A DNA stretch of 64,000 nt from Hyphococcus sp. (GCA_021776335.1 JAJFGB010000001.1:237431-301430), one strand, 5' to 3'; numbered from the stretch's first letter, positions 1 through 9,081 are shown. Numbers and translations: made by a program. Notes: generated by a model from the sequence alone, not told the origin.

Positions 1-1
1 T

Positions 2-1255
2 CTTGCGGCCAATTCAATTGGCGCCGTCGGCCTGGCGATTGCCTCATTGATGCGGGCGCTGGGCGCTCCTGAAGAAAGTTTGAATATTGTCGTTGATCGA
101 CGGCTCGCGTCTCATTGGTTTGCCTGGTCAATTCATCCAATTGACTGGCAAATGCCGCCGGTCTGGGACGCGATCGCCGGTGACTACAAAACGCAAGACG
201 GCTGGATCAAGCTACACACGAACCTGCCGCATCATCGGCGCGCGGCGTGTCAGGCGCTCGGGGTTGATGCTGAGCGCGCTGCCGTCGAAGCTGCCGTTGC
301 AACATGGAACGGCGACGATCTCGAAACAGCGATTGTTGCGGCTGGCGGCGTTTCAGCAGTAATGCGCAGCCGCGCAGAATGGATAAGCCATCCCCAGGGG
401 GCAAAAGTCGCAAGCGAGCCGCTTGTTGCATGGCTAAATGCGCGACCGGCTTTGCCAAAAACATGGCGCCCATCCGCGAACCGTCCGCTGGCGGGAGTGC
501 GTGTGTTGGACCTGACGCGCGTTCTCGCGGGACCGGTCGCCACAAGAACCCTCGCAGGATTTGGCGCTGATGTTTTGCGCATTGATCCGCCGGAATGGCA
601 GGAGCCGAACGTCGTGCCGGATATCACGCTCGGCAAATGCTGCGCGCGTCTTGATCTCAAGGAGGCAGAGGCAAGACGGGTGTTTGAACAACTCCTTGTC
701 GGCGCAGATGTCCTTGTTCATGGATATCGCCCCGGCGCGCTCGATGGATTGGGGTTTGGCGAAGCATGGAGAAAAAGCACCGCGCCGCATTTGATCGATG
801 TTTCGCTTGATGCTTATGGCTGGACCGGCCCCTGGGCGATGCGCCGTGGGTTTGACAGTCTTGTCCAGATGAGCAGCGGTATTGCGAGCGCCGGCATGGG
901 CTGGGCGCAATCGGACAAGCCGACGCCGTTGCCGGTTCAGGCGCTCGATCATGCAACCGGTTATCTGATGGCCGCTGCGGCGATCAGTTCGCTGACCAGC
1001 GCGTTAGAGGGCCGAAAGGTCCATGATGCAAAACTCTCATTGGCGCGCACGGCAGCGTTATTGATTGCCCATGAACAAAAAGACGAAGGAGATGCAATTG
1101 GCGACGTCCAGCCATCCGATTTTACCGATGACATTGAGGTAACACCCTGGGGCGCTGCGCATCGTCTGAAATCTCCGCTTCGCATTGGCGACGTTTCAAT
1201 GTCGTGGAAGACCCCCGCGAGTGAGCTGGGCGCCGCTGCGCCGCGATGGGCGTGA
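2..1255 (+). CDS. Class III (CaiB/BaiF) CoA-transferase, 5' end outside the window
   Basis: The reading frame is open from base 2, so the true start lies upstream; about 417 residues are visible. The second half has the family hallmark PLAGVRVLDLTRVLAGP, followed by GADVL and the HGYRPG/LGFG region. GFDSLVQ (Asp codon at 854-856) matches the family's catalytic aspartate that carries the acyl or CoA intermediate. The roughly 150 residues before the first hallmark, containing PVWDAIAGDY and GWIKLH, look like a degenerate copy of the fold. The protein therefore belongs to the long, duplicated-fold CoA-transferases. Such enzymes move CoA between carboxylic acids in the cytoplasm. The substrate cannot be told from the sequence, and the downstream neighbour gives no hint. 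Confidence 0.85.
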   Translation, partial: LAANSIGAVGLAIASLMRALGAPEESLNIVVDRRLASHWFAWSIHPIDWQMPPVWDAIAGDYKTQDGWIKLHTNLPHHRRAACQALGVDAERAAVEAAVATWNGDDLETAIVAAGGVSAVMRSRAEWISHPQGAKVASEPLVAWLNARPALPKTWRPSANRPLAGVRVLDLTRVLAGPVATRTLAGFGADVLRIDPPEWQEPNVVPDITLGKCCARLDLKEAEARRVFEQLLVGADVLVHGYRPGALDGLGFGEAWRKSTAPHLIDVSLDAYGWTGPWAMRRGFDSLVQMSSGIASAGMGWAQSDKPTPLPVQALDHATGYLMAAAAISSLTSALEGRKVHDAKLSLARTAALLIAHEQKDEGDAIGDVQPSDFTDDIEVTPWGAAHRLKSPLRIGDVSMSWKTPASELGAAAPRWA

Positions 1256-1501
1256 CTGGCGCAGCATGCTGTCCTGGTAACAAATCCAACATTGTTTTAG
1301 CAGCAAAAAAATGGGCGACTCCGAAAGCCCGATCTTGTCAAAAACTTCCGCGAATTGAAGCGATTGCTCGGGAGGCAATTTATGCCGTTTCAAATGCGAG
1401 CACTGCTGTCGAAAACATTTGCTGATCTCAAAGCGCCTTATTTTTGATGCGCTGCGCGCGTTGAGTATTAGAAAGATGACCGCAGATAAACACCCGGGAT
1501 A

Positions 1502-1539
1502 TCGCTGCCGTGTGAGGTTTAGATGGTTGTCGCTGCCGT
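1502..1539. repeat. Direct repeat pair TCGCTGCCGT, 28-bp period
   Basis: Two identical 10-mers start at 1502 and 1530 in the spacer ahead of the LuxR gene. The flanking bases differ, so each is a discrete 10-mer. Function is unknown; regulator binding is inferred only from location. Confidence 0.4.
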
Positions 1540-1614
1540 CTCTCAATTTTTTCTGTTCAGTCTCAGACGCTGAGTGGCAATATGTGACGCAATAACATTG
1601 ATGTTTTTTTGGGA

Positions 1615-1645
1615 CATACCAATGTTTTGTTGGAGCATACCAATG
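1615..1645. repeat. Direct repeat pair CATACCAATG, 21-bp period
   Basis: Two identical 10-mers start at 1615 and 1636. A 21-bp period places them on the same face of the helix, two turns apart, which fits a dimeric or tandem regulator site. No binding protein can be named. Confidence 0.45.
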
Positions 1646-1870
1646 CATAGCGCCGCAGCATCGACACTACTCGGTGTAGCGGCGTAACGCATTATGCAAA
1701 CGCGTCGCAACGTCAATGATGCCGACCTTAGGTGGCATAACATAGCAAATTATGCGTGCCGGACAGCGCTTTTGCTGCATTTTTTAGAGCAATTTGACGA
1801 AATAAAAGGGCTGTCTTCGTGCATTGCAGTGATAAAATATCAACGTAATTTGTATGCGGTGTAGGTACTT

Positions 1871-1912
1871 TTTGTGCGATTGGTTTCGTTGCGCGTGATT
1901 TATTTGTGCGAT
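1871..1912. repeat. Direct repeat pair TTTGTGCGAT, 32-bp period
   Basis: Two identical 10-mers start at 1871 and 1903, about three helical turns apart. They lie roughly 160-200 bp before the chosen LuxR start, where an upstream activator site could sit. Function is inferred from position only. Confidence 0.45.
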
Positions 1913-2070
1913 CATTAGCGAATTAAAAAAGTCGTTTGCAGACTCCCGCTCAACCAGCATAAGATTGAATTTCGGCAGCGTGGTTAAGTGACATCTTGTT
2001 GAAAAGAACAGATCAAAAACTCAAACTGCTGGCGCCAGAAAGTGGGGAGCGACAATGTTCTGGAACAACA

Positions 2071-2820
2071 ATGAATATTCACGATGCAGGCAATCCGCTG
2101 GTGACGCTCACCGGTGAAATCGACGCGTGCTTATCGCTTGATGATCTAGGTCAAGCGATTGATCGATATTCGGACGCAATCGAATATCAGATTGTGCATT
2201 TCGGCGTGTCGAAAATAGAAAATGCGCTGATCAGAGACATCGTTTATTCGCGGCCCGTTGTGGGGACGAAGCTTCAAGTTGCCGATTTTAGCGATGACGT
2301 GAGAGTGAAGGCGTATAATGAGGCGCGCGCATTGATGACGCCTTTTGACATTACGCGCCACAAATTTCAGACGTGCGATACGGCCAGCTTTGATATTGTG
2401 CGCAAGGCCGCGTCGGCCGCCGGAATCGATGGCGTCATTGTTGTTCCCTACCAACATGATACGACGATTTCCGTTGTGGTGATCCGATGCGCCTATGAGA
2501 TGTTTTTGGAAAATATCAGCGAAATTTTACCGGCGATCTACACGCTTGTCGCAAAAACCTTTGCGCGCTTTCCAACATTGGCGAAATGGCCAGATGAATA
2601 CCGATTGACCCGTCGCGAAGCGGAAGTCTTGCAGGTTTCATCTCAAGGCGCCGGCGAAAAAGATGCCGCCCGGCAATTGGGCATCAGTATCCATACGGTT
2701 CGTATTCATATTGAAAATGCCAAGCGCAAATTAGAGGCGCGCAGCAAAACGCACGCGATTATGCTGGCGACGCAAACCGGCGAGATCAGCGCGATGACAA
2801 ACCAGACCCGCCGGTCATAA
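2071..2820 (+). CDS. LuxR-family regulator with autoinducer-binding-like domain
   Basis: This is a cytoplasmic transcription factor of 249 residues. I start it at the ATG at 2071; an in-frame TTG at 1996 would add 25 residues without a convincing ribosome site. The C-terminal 65 residues are a LuxR helix-turn-helix: LTRREAEVL, then a helix pair with GISIHTVRIHIENAKRKL. The first 170 residues fit the length and layout of the autoinducer-binding domain of quorum-sensing LuxR proteins. No luxI-type synthase is nearby, so if it binds a signal it is a 'solo' receptor. Its target genes are unknown; the TonB locus 170 bp downstream is a candidate by proximity only. The long repeat-bearing spacer upstream suggests regulated expression. 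Confidence 0.8.
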   Translation: MNIHDAGNPLVTLTGEIDACLSLDDLGQAIDRYSDAIEYQIVHFGVSKIENALIRDIVYSRPVVGTKLQVADFSDDVRVKAYNEARALMTPFDITRHKFQTCDTASFDIVRKAASAAGIDGVIVVPYQHDTTISVVVIRCAYEMFLENISEILPAIYTLVAKTFARFPTLAKWPDEYRLTRREAEVLQVSSQGAGEKDAARQLGISIHTVRIHIENAKRKLEARSKTHAIMLATQTGEISAMTNQTRRS

Positions 2821-2950
2821 TTTGCATGATTGCCGTCAGGACTGAGCCTTTGACCCGGCCATTGCCAAGGCTGAACACAGCGCCTAACTGCCCATTTGCC
2901 CCGATAAGACGTTGTTAATCTCCATGGACATAATATCGCCATTGTGAGAT

Positions 2951-2975
2951 TATAACATTAGAGAGATACGTTATA
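2951..2975. promoter_or_regulatory. Possible metal-regulator site (TATAAC...GTTATA)
   Basis: Arms TATAAC (2951-2956) and GTTATA (2970-2975) form an inverted repeat with a 13-bp AG-rich spacer, 13 bp before the small-protein start. The TATAAC/GTTATA core resembles half-sites of AT-rich alphaproteobacterial Zur boxes, as I recall them. A link to zinc control is inference, supported by the His-rich receptor downstream. Confidence 0.3.
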
Positions 2976-2988
2976 TCCGGGGATTCAG

Positions 2989-3303
2989 GTGCTGAATCGG
3001 AAAGCAGAAGGCTGGAAGTCCAAGAGCCGCGCGGCGTTGATCGCGGCGCTGTTTGCCTTTGCTTTTGCGCAACTCCTCACCGGCCTCCATGCTGCCAAAT
3101 ATGGCGACGGCCCCCATGATCACATGGGTCAGGCCTGCGTCTTGTCCCTCGCGGCGCCGGGCGGCGACAAGATTATTGGAACCGCTTCTTTTGTCCTTAT
3201 TGCCGCTATTGTTCTTTTGGGTTTCGCCACCCAGGCGACTCAAACTGAACGCGCGCCGATCGCCATTCGCGCTGCCCGCCCACGCGGCCCTCCCAGCCTC
3301 TAA
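2989..3303 (+). CDS. Small two-helix membrane protein with His/Cys segment
   Basis: This 104-residue protein starts at a GTG preceded by GGGG about 7 bp upstream; no in-frame ATG lies near the N-terminus. It has two hydrophobic segments (about residues 14-34 and 62-82). Between them is a short loop with HDHMG and one Cys, reminiscent of the small DUF2946-like proteins that accompany metal transport genes. It lies 76 bp upstream of the TonB-dependent receptor on the same strand, probably in one transcript. A role in metal handling at the inner membrane is inference. The C-terminal tail is basic and Pro-rich. Confidence 0.6.
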   Translation: MLNRKAEGWKSKSRAALIAALFAFAFAQLLTGLHAAKYGDGPHDHMGQACVLSLAAPGGDKIIGTASFVLIAAIVLLGFATQATQTERAPIAIRAARPRGPPSL

Positions 3304-3379
3304 CAGTCTACCCGTTTTATTTGGTTGATTGTTGTTCGGCGTTTTTGCGTCCGAATGTAAGGCTAGAGGAATTATTCCC

Positions 3380-5434
3380 GTGAAAAGAAAATTTGTATCA
3401 AGCGTTGCAGCGATTGCTGTTTGCGCACCCGCTATTGTTGTCGCTCAGGAAGAGGGGCACGGCCATATTGATGATGAGATCATCGTTACCGGTTCGCCGA
3501 TCGCTCACCCGGAACATGAAAGTATCATCGCTGCGTCGGTCTTGACTGCGGAAGACCTGGCGTCGCGTGGAGAGGCGTCGATCGGTGAATTACTGCGCCG
3601 CGAGCCGGGCATCTCATCGACATTTTTCGGCCCGGCGGCGAGCCGGCCGGTGATCCGCGGCCTTTCCGGTGATCGGATCAGCGTCCTCGATGCGGGGATT
3701 GGTTCCATCGATGCATCAGCGGTCAGTGATGATCATGCGGTGGCAGTGGAACCGGCGACAGCAGAACGCATCGAGATCGTGCGCGGCGCTGCGACGCTTT
3801 ATTATGGCAGCTCTGCTGCTGGCGGCGTGGTGAATGTTTTTGACGGCCGCATCCCGAATGCTGTTCCCGAAGATGGTATTGATGGCGGATTGCGCACAAG
3901 CATTTCCAGTGTCGATGAAGCGGTGGAGGCAGCGGGCGGCGGCGATATTCATCTTGGCAAGGTCGGCGGTGCTGATCTCGTGTTTCACTTGGATGGATTT
4001 TATCGCAATACCGATGATTACAAGATTCCCGGTTTTGCAGAATCTGAAACCCTGCGCGCCCTTGAAGCGGCCGCGGCGGGTCCTGGTCCCGTCGAAGAGG
4101 AAACTTTTGGCGTTGTTGAAAATTCGGATATTGAATCCAAGGGTGGATCGGCAGGCGCCTCGCTGATCTTCGATGACGGTTTTATTGGTTTTTCCGGCAA
4201 GATTGCGCGGTCGAATTACGCTGTGCCGGGCGGCCATGAAGAAGATGCCGGTGGAGAAGATGAAAGTGTCCGCATTGATCTCAGGCAGGACCGTTATGAT
4301 GTGATGGGTGAATATGATGGCGGCTTTCTGATCTTTGATACGGTCAAGCTGCGTATCGGGTACGCCGACTATGTGCATCAGGAGTTGGAGGGCGCGGAGA
4401 TTGGCACAGTCTTTAAAAACGAAGGCTATGAGGGCCGGGTTGAGCTGATTGAAAGAGAGTTCGGTAATTTCCGTGGCGCTTCGGGCGTTCAATTCAAGCA
4501 TCGCGATTTTGAAGCGGTCGGCGATGAAGCCTTTACGCCGCCCAATATCACCAATCAGTTTGGCGTCTTTACGGTGCGCGAATATGAACAGGATAACTGG
4601 CATCTTCAGCTGTCTGGCCGTTATGAACGGACTGATACAGAAGCGAAATCTGTCGCTTTGAAACGGACATTTGACGCGTTCAGCATATCCGGCGGCGTTG
4701 GCGTCGAACCGAGCGATAATCTTTTTCTGGGCCTTAACATACTGCGCACCGAACGCGCGCCGGCTGCGGAGGAACTTTTTTCCGACGGGCCGCATCTGGC
4801 GACCAATGCCTTTGAGCAGGGCGACCCCACATTGGGTAAGGAAATCGCGCGCGGTGTTGATGCGACCGCTCATGCGGAACTCGGTCGTGTCTCGGTTACG
4901 GTCAACGGGTTTTATACAGACTATAAAAACTTTATCGCGCTGATTCCTAACGGCGCGATTGACGACGGATTACCGGTTTTCGAATTTGTCGCGCGGGACG
5001 CAGTCTATAAGGGTTTTGAAACAGAAGCCGAGGCGGATCTTTTTTCGGCAGGGGCGTTTGATGTTACAGGCCGCGCGCAAGTGGATTTTGTGCGCGCTAC
5101 ATTCAAAAATGGCGGCGGAGACGTGCCGCGCATTCCGCCCTTGCGTTCCATCCTCGGACTTGAAGCCACATCGCCCCATCTCGATCTACGCGGTGAGATC
5201 GAAATCGCAGCCGCCCAGGAAAATATCGCAGCGTCTGAGCTTCCGACCGACGGCTATACGCTGGTCAATCTTGCGGCTACATGGCGGCCCGGCGGCGAAG
5301 ATCACGGGCTTTCCATTCAACTTCGCGCAGACAACGTAACGAACGAAGAAGCGCGCCTTGCCACATCATTTTTAAAAGATGTGGCGCCTTTGCCAGGCCG
5401 GAATGTGAAGCTGACCTTGCGCGGCGTCTTTTAG
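3380..5434 (+). CDS. TonB-dependent outer-membrane receptor, ZnuD-like
   Basis: This 684-residue receptor starts at a GTG at 3380, with AGAGGA 9 bp upstream; a signal peptide (about residues 1-22) follows directly. The mature N-terminus is His-rich (EEGHGH) and runs into the plug domain (about 35-160), with the typical VIRGLSGDRISVLDAG and ERIEIVRGAATLYYGSSAAGGVVNV segments. The rest is a 22-strand-type barrel ending in a hydrophobic phenylalanine. An acidic/His loop (GGHEEDAGGEDE) lies near residue 280. Receptors with such loops, ZnuD among them, import zinc or other divalent metals using TonB energy. Metal specificity is inferred from these His/acid segments and from the small neighbour. 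Iron-siderophore or other ligands are not excluded. Confidence 0.85.
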   Translation: MKRKFVSSVAAIAVCAPAIVVAQEEGHGHIDDEIIVTGSPIAHPEHESIIAASVLTAEDLASRGEASIGELLRREPGISSTFFGPAASRPVIRGLSGDRISVLDAGIGSIDASAVSDDHAVAVEPATAERIEIVRGAATLYYGSSAAGGVVNVFDGRIPNAVPEDGIDGGLRTSISSVDEAVEAAGGGDIHLGKVGGADLVFHLDGFYRNTDDYKIPGFAESETLRALEAAAAGPGPVEEETFGVVENSDIESKGGSAGASLIFDDGFIGFSGKIARSNYAVPGGHEEDAGGEDESVRIDLRQDRYDVMGEYDGGFLIFDTVKLRIGYADYVHQELEGAEIGTVFKNEGYEGRVELIEREFGNFRGASGVQFKHRDFEAVGDEAFTPPNITNQFGVFTVREYEQDNWHLQLSGRYERTDTEAKSVALKRTFDAFSISGGVGVEPSDNLFLGLNILRTERAPAAEELFSDGPHLATNAFEQGDPTLGKEIARGVDATAHAELGRVSVTVNGFYTDYKNFIALIPNGAIDDGLPVFEFVARDAVYKGFETEAEADLFSAGAFDVTGRAQVDFVRATFKNGGGDVPRIPPLRSILGLEATSPHLDLRGEIEIAAAQENIAASELPTDGYTLVNLAATWRPGGEDHGLSIQLRADNVTNEEARLATSFLKDVAPLPGRNVKLTLRGVF

Positions 5435-5512
5435 GGGCGCGCGCTCTTGCTTGGCCCGGCACGCTTCTTCGAAGAGAAAAAATCGACTTACTGATCTGGG
5501 CTCTGCATGGCA

Positions 5513-5529
5513 GCCAGCATATTGCTGGC
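5513..5529. terminator. Hairpin between convergent genes
   Basis: GCCAGCA and TGCTGGC form a perfect 7-bp stem with a 3-base loop between the ends of the TonB receptor and the convergent small membrane gene. No U-run follows on either strand. It may stop or protect transcripts but is not a classic intrinsic terminator. Confidence 0.4.
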
Positions 5530-5531
5530 CA

Positions 5532-5840
5532 CTAACCGCGCCGCGACAGACGGAATAAGAGGTAAGAGATTCCAGCTGCGACCAGCGCACCGATCGGCGT
5601 TGCCACAAGGGCAGGCATGCCGAAAATGAACTCGATAAAGTGATCTGGCAAAATGTTCCTTGCCATATCCGGCGCCCAGTGGAGAACGCCCACATGATTG
5701 GCGATGAACTGTTCAACGCTGATATCCCAGGCAACATTATCAAGGGTTGCCGCCAACCAGGCGACGTATAAACTTAATCCGACGCGGATGGATGCGGCGA
5801 GCGCGAAAAGCCAGGCAAAAAATCTGATGATCGGACGCAT
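5532..5840 (-). CDS. Small integral membrane protein, unknown function
   Basis: This protein of 102 residues starts at an ATG with AAGGGG just upstream (on the minus strand). It has an N-terminal hydrophobic helix (about 5-33) and a second one near the C-terminus (about 72-96) ending in basic residues. The middle is amphipathic. I recognise no family. It converges on the TonB receptor, with only a hairpin between them, and has its own promoter region on the far side. Confidence 0.6.
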   Translation of the reverse strand: MRPIIRFFAWLFALAASIRVGLSLYVAWLAATLDNVAWDISVEQFIANHVGVLHWAPDMARNILPDHFIEFIFGMPALVATPIGALVAAGISYLLFRLSRRG

Positions 5841-6093
5841 AGCAAACCCCTTTTCCTATGAAAACGCTCCATTACCTCATATGGCGTCCGGCATTTCCCG
5901 CCGCAAGCCGTTTTCGCTGAAATGGCAGTGCATGCGTCAACATCACTGCTGCTCTAAATCGGTTGCGGCGAACCCCATAGATGAATGAAATTCAACGGTT
6001 TTTGGGGTTATGCGCTGATTGCACCCCGTTGCCCGGCAGTGCGCTATTTGTTGTCGGGCGGCCCCGTGATTATATGACCATGCGGGAGGGGTT

Positions 6094-7320
6094 ATGTTTA
6101 AGCGGGCGCGGTATTTTCGGTGGGTCATCCTGCTCGTCACATTAATTGTGGAGGGCGCGGCTTTTTGGTTTGGCGGCCCGCAAAGCGGCCTTGACAGCAC
6201 GCTGACGCAATCGATCATTTTAAAACTCAACCACCCGATGTCATGGACCTGGGTGGGGTGGGCGTCGCTCAGCATGGCTTGGCTATGGGCGGAACTGGCC
6301 TTTTCATTCTATTCGGATGGTCGCCGAACCCGCGCTTTACTCAGACACAACAGCCATGAAAAACTTGTCTATGACACTGGCGTTCACTGGCTGGTTCTGT
6401 TGAGAGACATCCACCTCAATCAACTTAGTGATGGCGAGAAAACGCGGCTCGAAGAAACAATATTTCCTAAAGGTGTTAAGCGATCATTCGCGTGGCACGC
6501 GATCTGGCAACCGGTGGTGCTGGCGGCGCTGACGCTGCTTTATTTTGTCGGCTGGGCTGCATGGTCAATAAGAAGCGTTCCTGAAAGCGCGCAATCCTGG
6601 TCATCAGCGCTGCAGTCAATCATCCAGCCGATGGTTGAGGGGCCGTTTTCGCTTATCGCCGGCCCGCTGGAGCAATTTGTCGTCGCCTTACCACAATGGC
6701 TGGAAACCTATTACGCCACGACGCGAGGCAATGCGCTTTTGACGCTGGGTGTGATCATTGGTGCGTGGTTCCTGTTGCGCCTGGCTGCGCGTGTAACGCA
6801 TAAAATTCCCGCGATACCGGTTTTGTTTCGTTATGGCGCCCGGCTTGCGGTTCTTGCGGGTATTTTTTCAGTTCTCGCAACGCACTGGTTCGACTGGCTG
6901 TCGCCCGCCTATAGTCTAATTCCCCATCATGGCCTGATGGCCGTGGGATTTCTGCCTTTGACCCTCGCAAGCGCTTTTTACTTCCCGCATATTCTGTTCT
7001 GGAGCAGTTGGCGGTATGCGATCGTCCGGGATACGGAAACATTTGAAGCAACATTGATTACGCTGGGCGGCGTCTTCAACAGTTTGCAGCAGCGGATTAA
7101 CCTCCAGCGCATTGTGGACACCGATATTCAGCAATGGTGGTGGCAGCGGGTGTTTGATATTGGCGATGTAGAGCTGAAACAAATGGGCGGTAGTGAGCCG
7201 GAGCGCATCCGTCACATTTTCGGACCTCATCGCATGCTTGATGAAATTCGAAATGCGATCAGGGCAAGCAAAAAGCATTCGGATCAGCGATCAGAGTTTG
7301 ACGATGCTGAAATGAAGTGA
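6094..7320 (+). CDS. Multi-pass membrane protein with C-terminal PH-like domain
   Basis: This protein of 408 residues has a strong GGGAGGGG just before the ATG. Several hydrophobic segments lie at about 8-28, 50-68, 134-156, 213-232, 243-262 and 282-306. The C-terminal soluble part (about 325-395) has the pattern VDTDIQQ...FDIGDVELKQMGGSE...IFGPHRMLDEIRNAI. This matches the bacterial PH-like (bPH2/DUF304) domains that hang from membrane helices. Such proteins are poorly understood and often sit in stress or secretion contexts. The gene stands alone and converges with the TPR lipoprotein. Function is unknown; the domain call comes from pattern recognition. Confidence 0.6.
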   Translation: MFKRARYFRWVILLVTLIVEGAAFWFGGPQSGLDSTLTQSIILKLNHPMSWTWVGWASLSMAWLWAELAFSFYSDGRRTRALLRHNSHEKLVYDTGVHWLVLLRDIHLNQLSDGEKTRLEETIFPKGVKRSFAWHAIWQPVVLAALTLLYFVGWAAWSIRSVPESAQSWSSALQSIIQPMVEGPFSLIAGPLEQFVVALPQWLETYYATTRGNALLTLGVIIGAWFLLRLAARVTHKIPAIPVLFRYGARLAVLAGIFSVLATHWFDWLSPAYSLIPHHGLMAVGFLPLTLASAFYFPHILFWSSWRYAIVRDTETFEATLITLGGVFNSLQQRINLQRIVDTDIQQWWWQRVFDIGDVELKQMGGSEPERIRHIFGPHRMLDEIRNAIRASKKHSDQRSEFDDAEMK

Positions 7321-7349
7321 GCGGAACGAGAGGCGCACTCGCTCCACCC

Positions 7350-9011
7350 TTAATTCAAAAATGCCTGTGCTTCGCGGATTGATGCACGCTGAGGTTTTGC
7401 ATCGCTTGCGATTTCGACCAGCGCCGTGAAATATTTTGTTGCTGCTGCTTCATCTCCGGCGCCAAGCGCCGCCCGAGCTGCGCCGTAAAGGCTGTTATAG
7501 CGGCGCGGCGAACGGCGCAGCGCCGTTCGATAAGCGCCTAGCGCGTCGGCAAAATTGCCGGTTTCCAGCAACATATCGCCGTAAAGCTCTGCTGCCGGCA
7601 AAATTTCACCCGGCGTAATTGCATGTTTTTCAGTTGACGCCTCCATTGCCGCTGCGTCGCGCATTTGTTCGAGCGCAAGATCAACATTTCCCGTTGCATA
7701 GGTTTGCCAGGCGCGCGCGGTTGCCGCCTGAATCTCAACCTGCTGCGCCCAATAGGTGCTGGTCGGCGCTATAGAAGCACGCAGCGTGTCCAGCGCTGCT
7801 ATATCCTCATCTGCTTCTCCCGATTTTCCAAGGCGGGCAAAACCAATAGCCCGGGCAAAATGCGTTATTGCAACATAAGGATCATGGGCCGTTTCCCAGG
7901 GAAAAGTGTCCGGCATACGCGGTGTTAACGCGATCGCTGCATTCCAGTCCCGACGCTCCAATGCGTATCGCGCAGGCAGCGCAGCAAAAGCATATGCGGA
8001 TCCGTGGGGGCTGGTTTTGTTGTAGGGCGGCTGCAATTCTTCAGCGGTTTTCAAGATTTCCAGCATCGCGCCGTCGTCGCCTCTTTGCAGGTGAGCGTAA
8101 GCGAGATAGTCAAGCGCATGCGTGTAGTGCACATTGATTTCGCCGGTTTTCACACAAATCTCCCAGGCGGATGCCGCTGAAATGGTGTTCCAGTCGATTG
8201 CCTTTTGCCAGTCGCCCAGCCGCGTATAGATATGCGTCATCATATGGGATGCATGCGGCACCCTGGGCGTGATCTTGCCATAATGGTCCGCGGTGGCCGC
8301 AGCCATTTCTGCCAGCGCCGGATAATCATAGGCGTGGATGAGATAATGATGACCGCCGGGATGGCTTGGGTTTTCCGCCAAAACGCTTTCCGCCAAAGCG
8401 CCGGCCTGTCGCGGTATGGATAAATCCGGATCGCCGGGAGCGGCGGTGGCGCGCAAGGCAAGCGCATGAAACGCGCGTGCTTCGAGATCTGCGGGATTTG
8501 CTTTGCTCAATGCACTCCAGGCAGACTCAAATTTTGCAAGCCGCTCACGTTCGGTTCGCGCGGCAGCGTCTTCGTAATAGGCGCGCGTCGTTTCAAGATA
8601 GGCATTTTCCCGTTCCGAATGGCCGCCAAGCGCCAGAGACTTTTTGACGAGGTTTAAGCCCTCTTCGAGTTTTGCGGGAGACGGCGTGTCGGGCCAAAGC
8701 GGATGAAGAAATGTCATCGCTTGCCCCCAATAGGCGAGGGCGCAATCGGGATCAGCATCGTCCGCCATGCCAAAGACGAAATTCGCTTCATCATACATCA
8801 TGTGATGCAACAGAGCGACGCCGCGCTCGACCAGCGGCGCAGCATCGGCATTGCAGCCGACCGGGAAATTGACGTCGCCGACTGGCGTTTCCAACACGTT
8901 AAAATAAATCGCGTCCGAGGTTTCTATTTGTCGTTCCCCGCCACAAGCAGAAAGCGCCAGCGCGAGACAGCTGCCAATCGCTATGCCAATCGTGTTATTG
9001 GTTCCGCTCAT
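7350..9011 (-). CDS. TPR-repeat lipoprotein
   Basis: The start is set at the ATG at 9011, after GGGCGG. It gives a 553-residue protein whose first 25 residues form a lipoprotein signal ending LALALSACGG; longer in-frame starts would bury this signal. The body is almost wholly alpha-helical, with tetratricopeptide-like pairs such as FGMADDADPDCALAYWGQAM and the last repeats near 480-550. The motif GGHHYLIHAYDYP near residue 210 recurs in a family of TPR proteins of unknown role. The protein should be anchored on the periplasmic side of a membrane and act as a scaffold. It lies downstream of the PLP enzyme on the same strand, but a hairpin separates them. Confidence 0.75.
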   Translation of the reverse strand: MSGTNNTIGIAIGSCLALALSACGGERQIETSDAIYFNVLETPVGDVNFPVGCNADAAPLVERGVALLHHMMYDEANFVFGMADDADPDCALAYWGQAMTFLHPLWPDTPSPAKLEEGLNLVKKSLALGGHSERENAYLETTRAYYEDAAARTERERLAKFESAWSALSKANPADLEARAFHALALRATAAPGDPDLSIPRQAGALAESVLAENPSHPGGHHYLIHAYDYPALAEMAAATADHYGKITPRVPHASHMMTHIYTRLGDWQKAIDWNTISAASAWEICVKTGEINVHYTHALDYLAYAHLQRGDDGAMLEILKTAEELQPPYNKTSPHGSAYAFAALPARYALERRDWNAAIALTPRMPDTFPWETAHDPYVAITHFARAIGFARLGKSGEADEDIAALDTLRASIAPTSTYWAQQVEIQAATARAWQTYATGNVDLALEQMRDAAAMEASTEKHAITPGEILPAAELYGDMLLETGNFADALGAYRTALRRSPRRYNSLYGAARAALGAGDEAAATKYFTALVEIASDAKPQRASIREAQAFLN

Positions 9012-9062
9012 TATTTTTCCGCCCTGAATAAATGTCTGTTGGGGCCTATAGCATATTTGGCA

Positions 9063-9081
9063 AAAAACACCTCGTGTTTTT
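9063..9081 (-). terminator. Intrinsic terminator-like hairpin after the PLP enzyme
   Basis: AAAAACAC and GTGTTTTT pair perfectly around a 3-base loop, and the minus-strand copy ends in six T residues. It lies 56 bp beyond the stop of the minus-strand PLP-dependent gene and before the lipoprotein start. It probably separates the two genes into different transcripts. Confidence 0.5.

Larger units (their letters stand above)
1256..2070. other. Long spacer with three pairs of 10-bp direct repeats
   Basis: This gap of about 815 bases is more AT-rich than its neighbours. I see no convincing gene in it; the minus-strand frame at 1196-1648 has no recognisable protein features. It contains three separate 10-bp direct-repeat pairs: TCGCTGCCGT at 1502-1511 and 1530-1539, CATACCAATG at 1615-1624 and 1636-1645, and TTTGTGCGAT at 1871-1880 and 1903-1912. 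It also holds a short hairpin, GCATAA/TTATGC, near 1735-1757. The spacer leads into a LuxR-type regulator and probably carries its promoter and operators. Confidence 0.5.

Noticed and set aside
1196..1648. Minus-strand frame of 150 codons in the long spacer
   Set aside because: It overlaps the CoA-transferase end, has no ribosome site or known motif, and its Cys/His/Tyr-rich start comes from the CATACCAATG direct repeats.
3716..4873. 385-codon open frame antisense to the TonB receptor
   Set aside because: The plus-strand frame has clear plug and barrel motifs. The antisense frame has no recognisable domain and is a codon-bias shadow.
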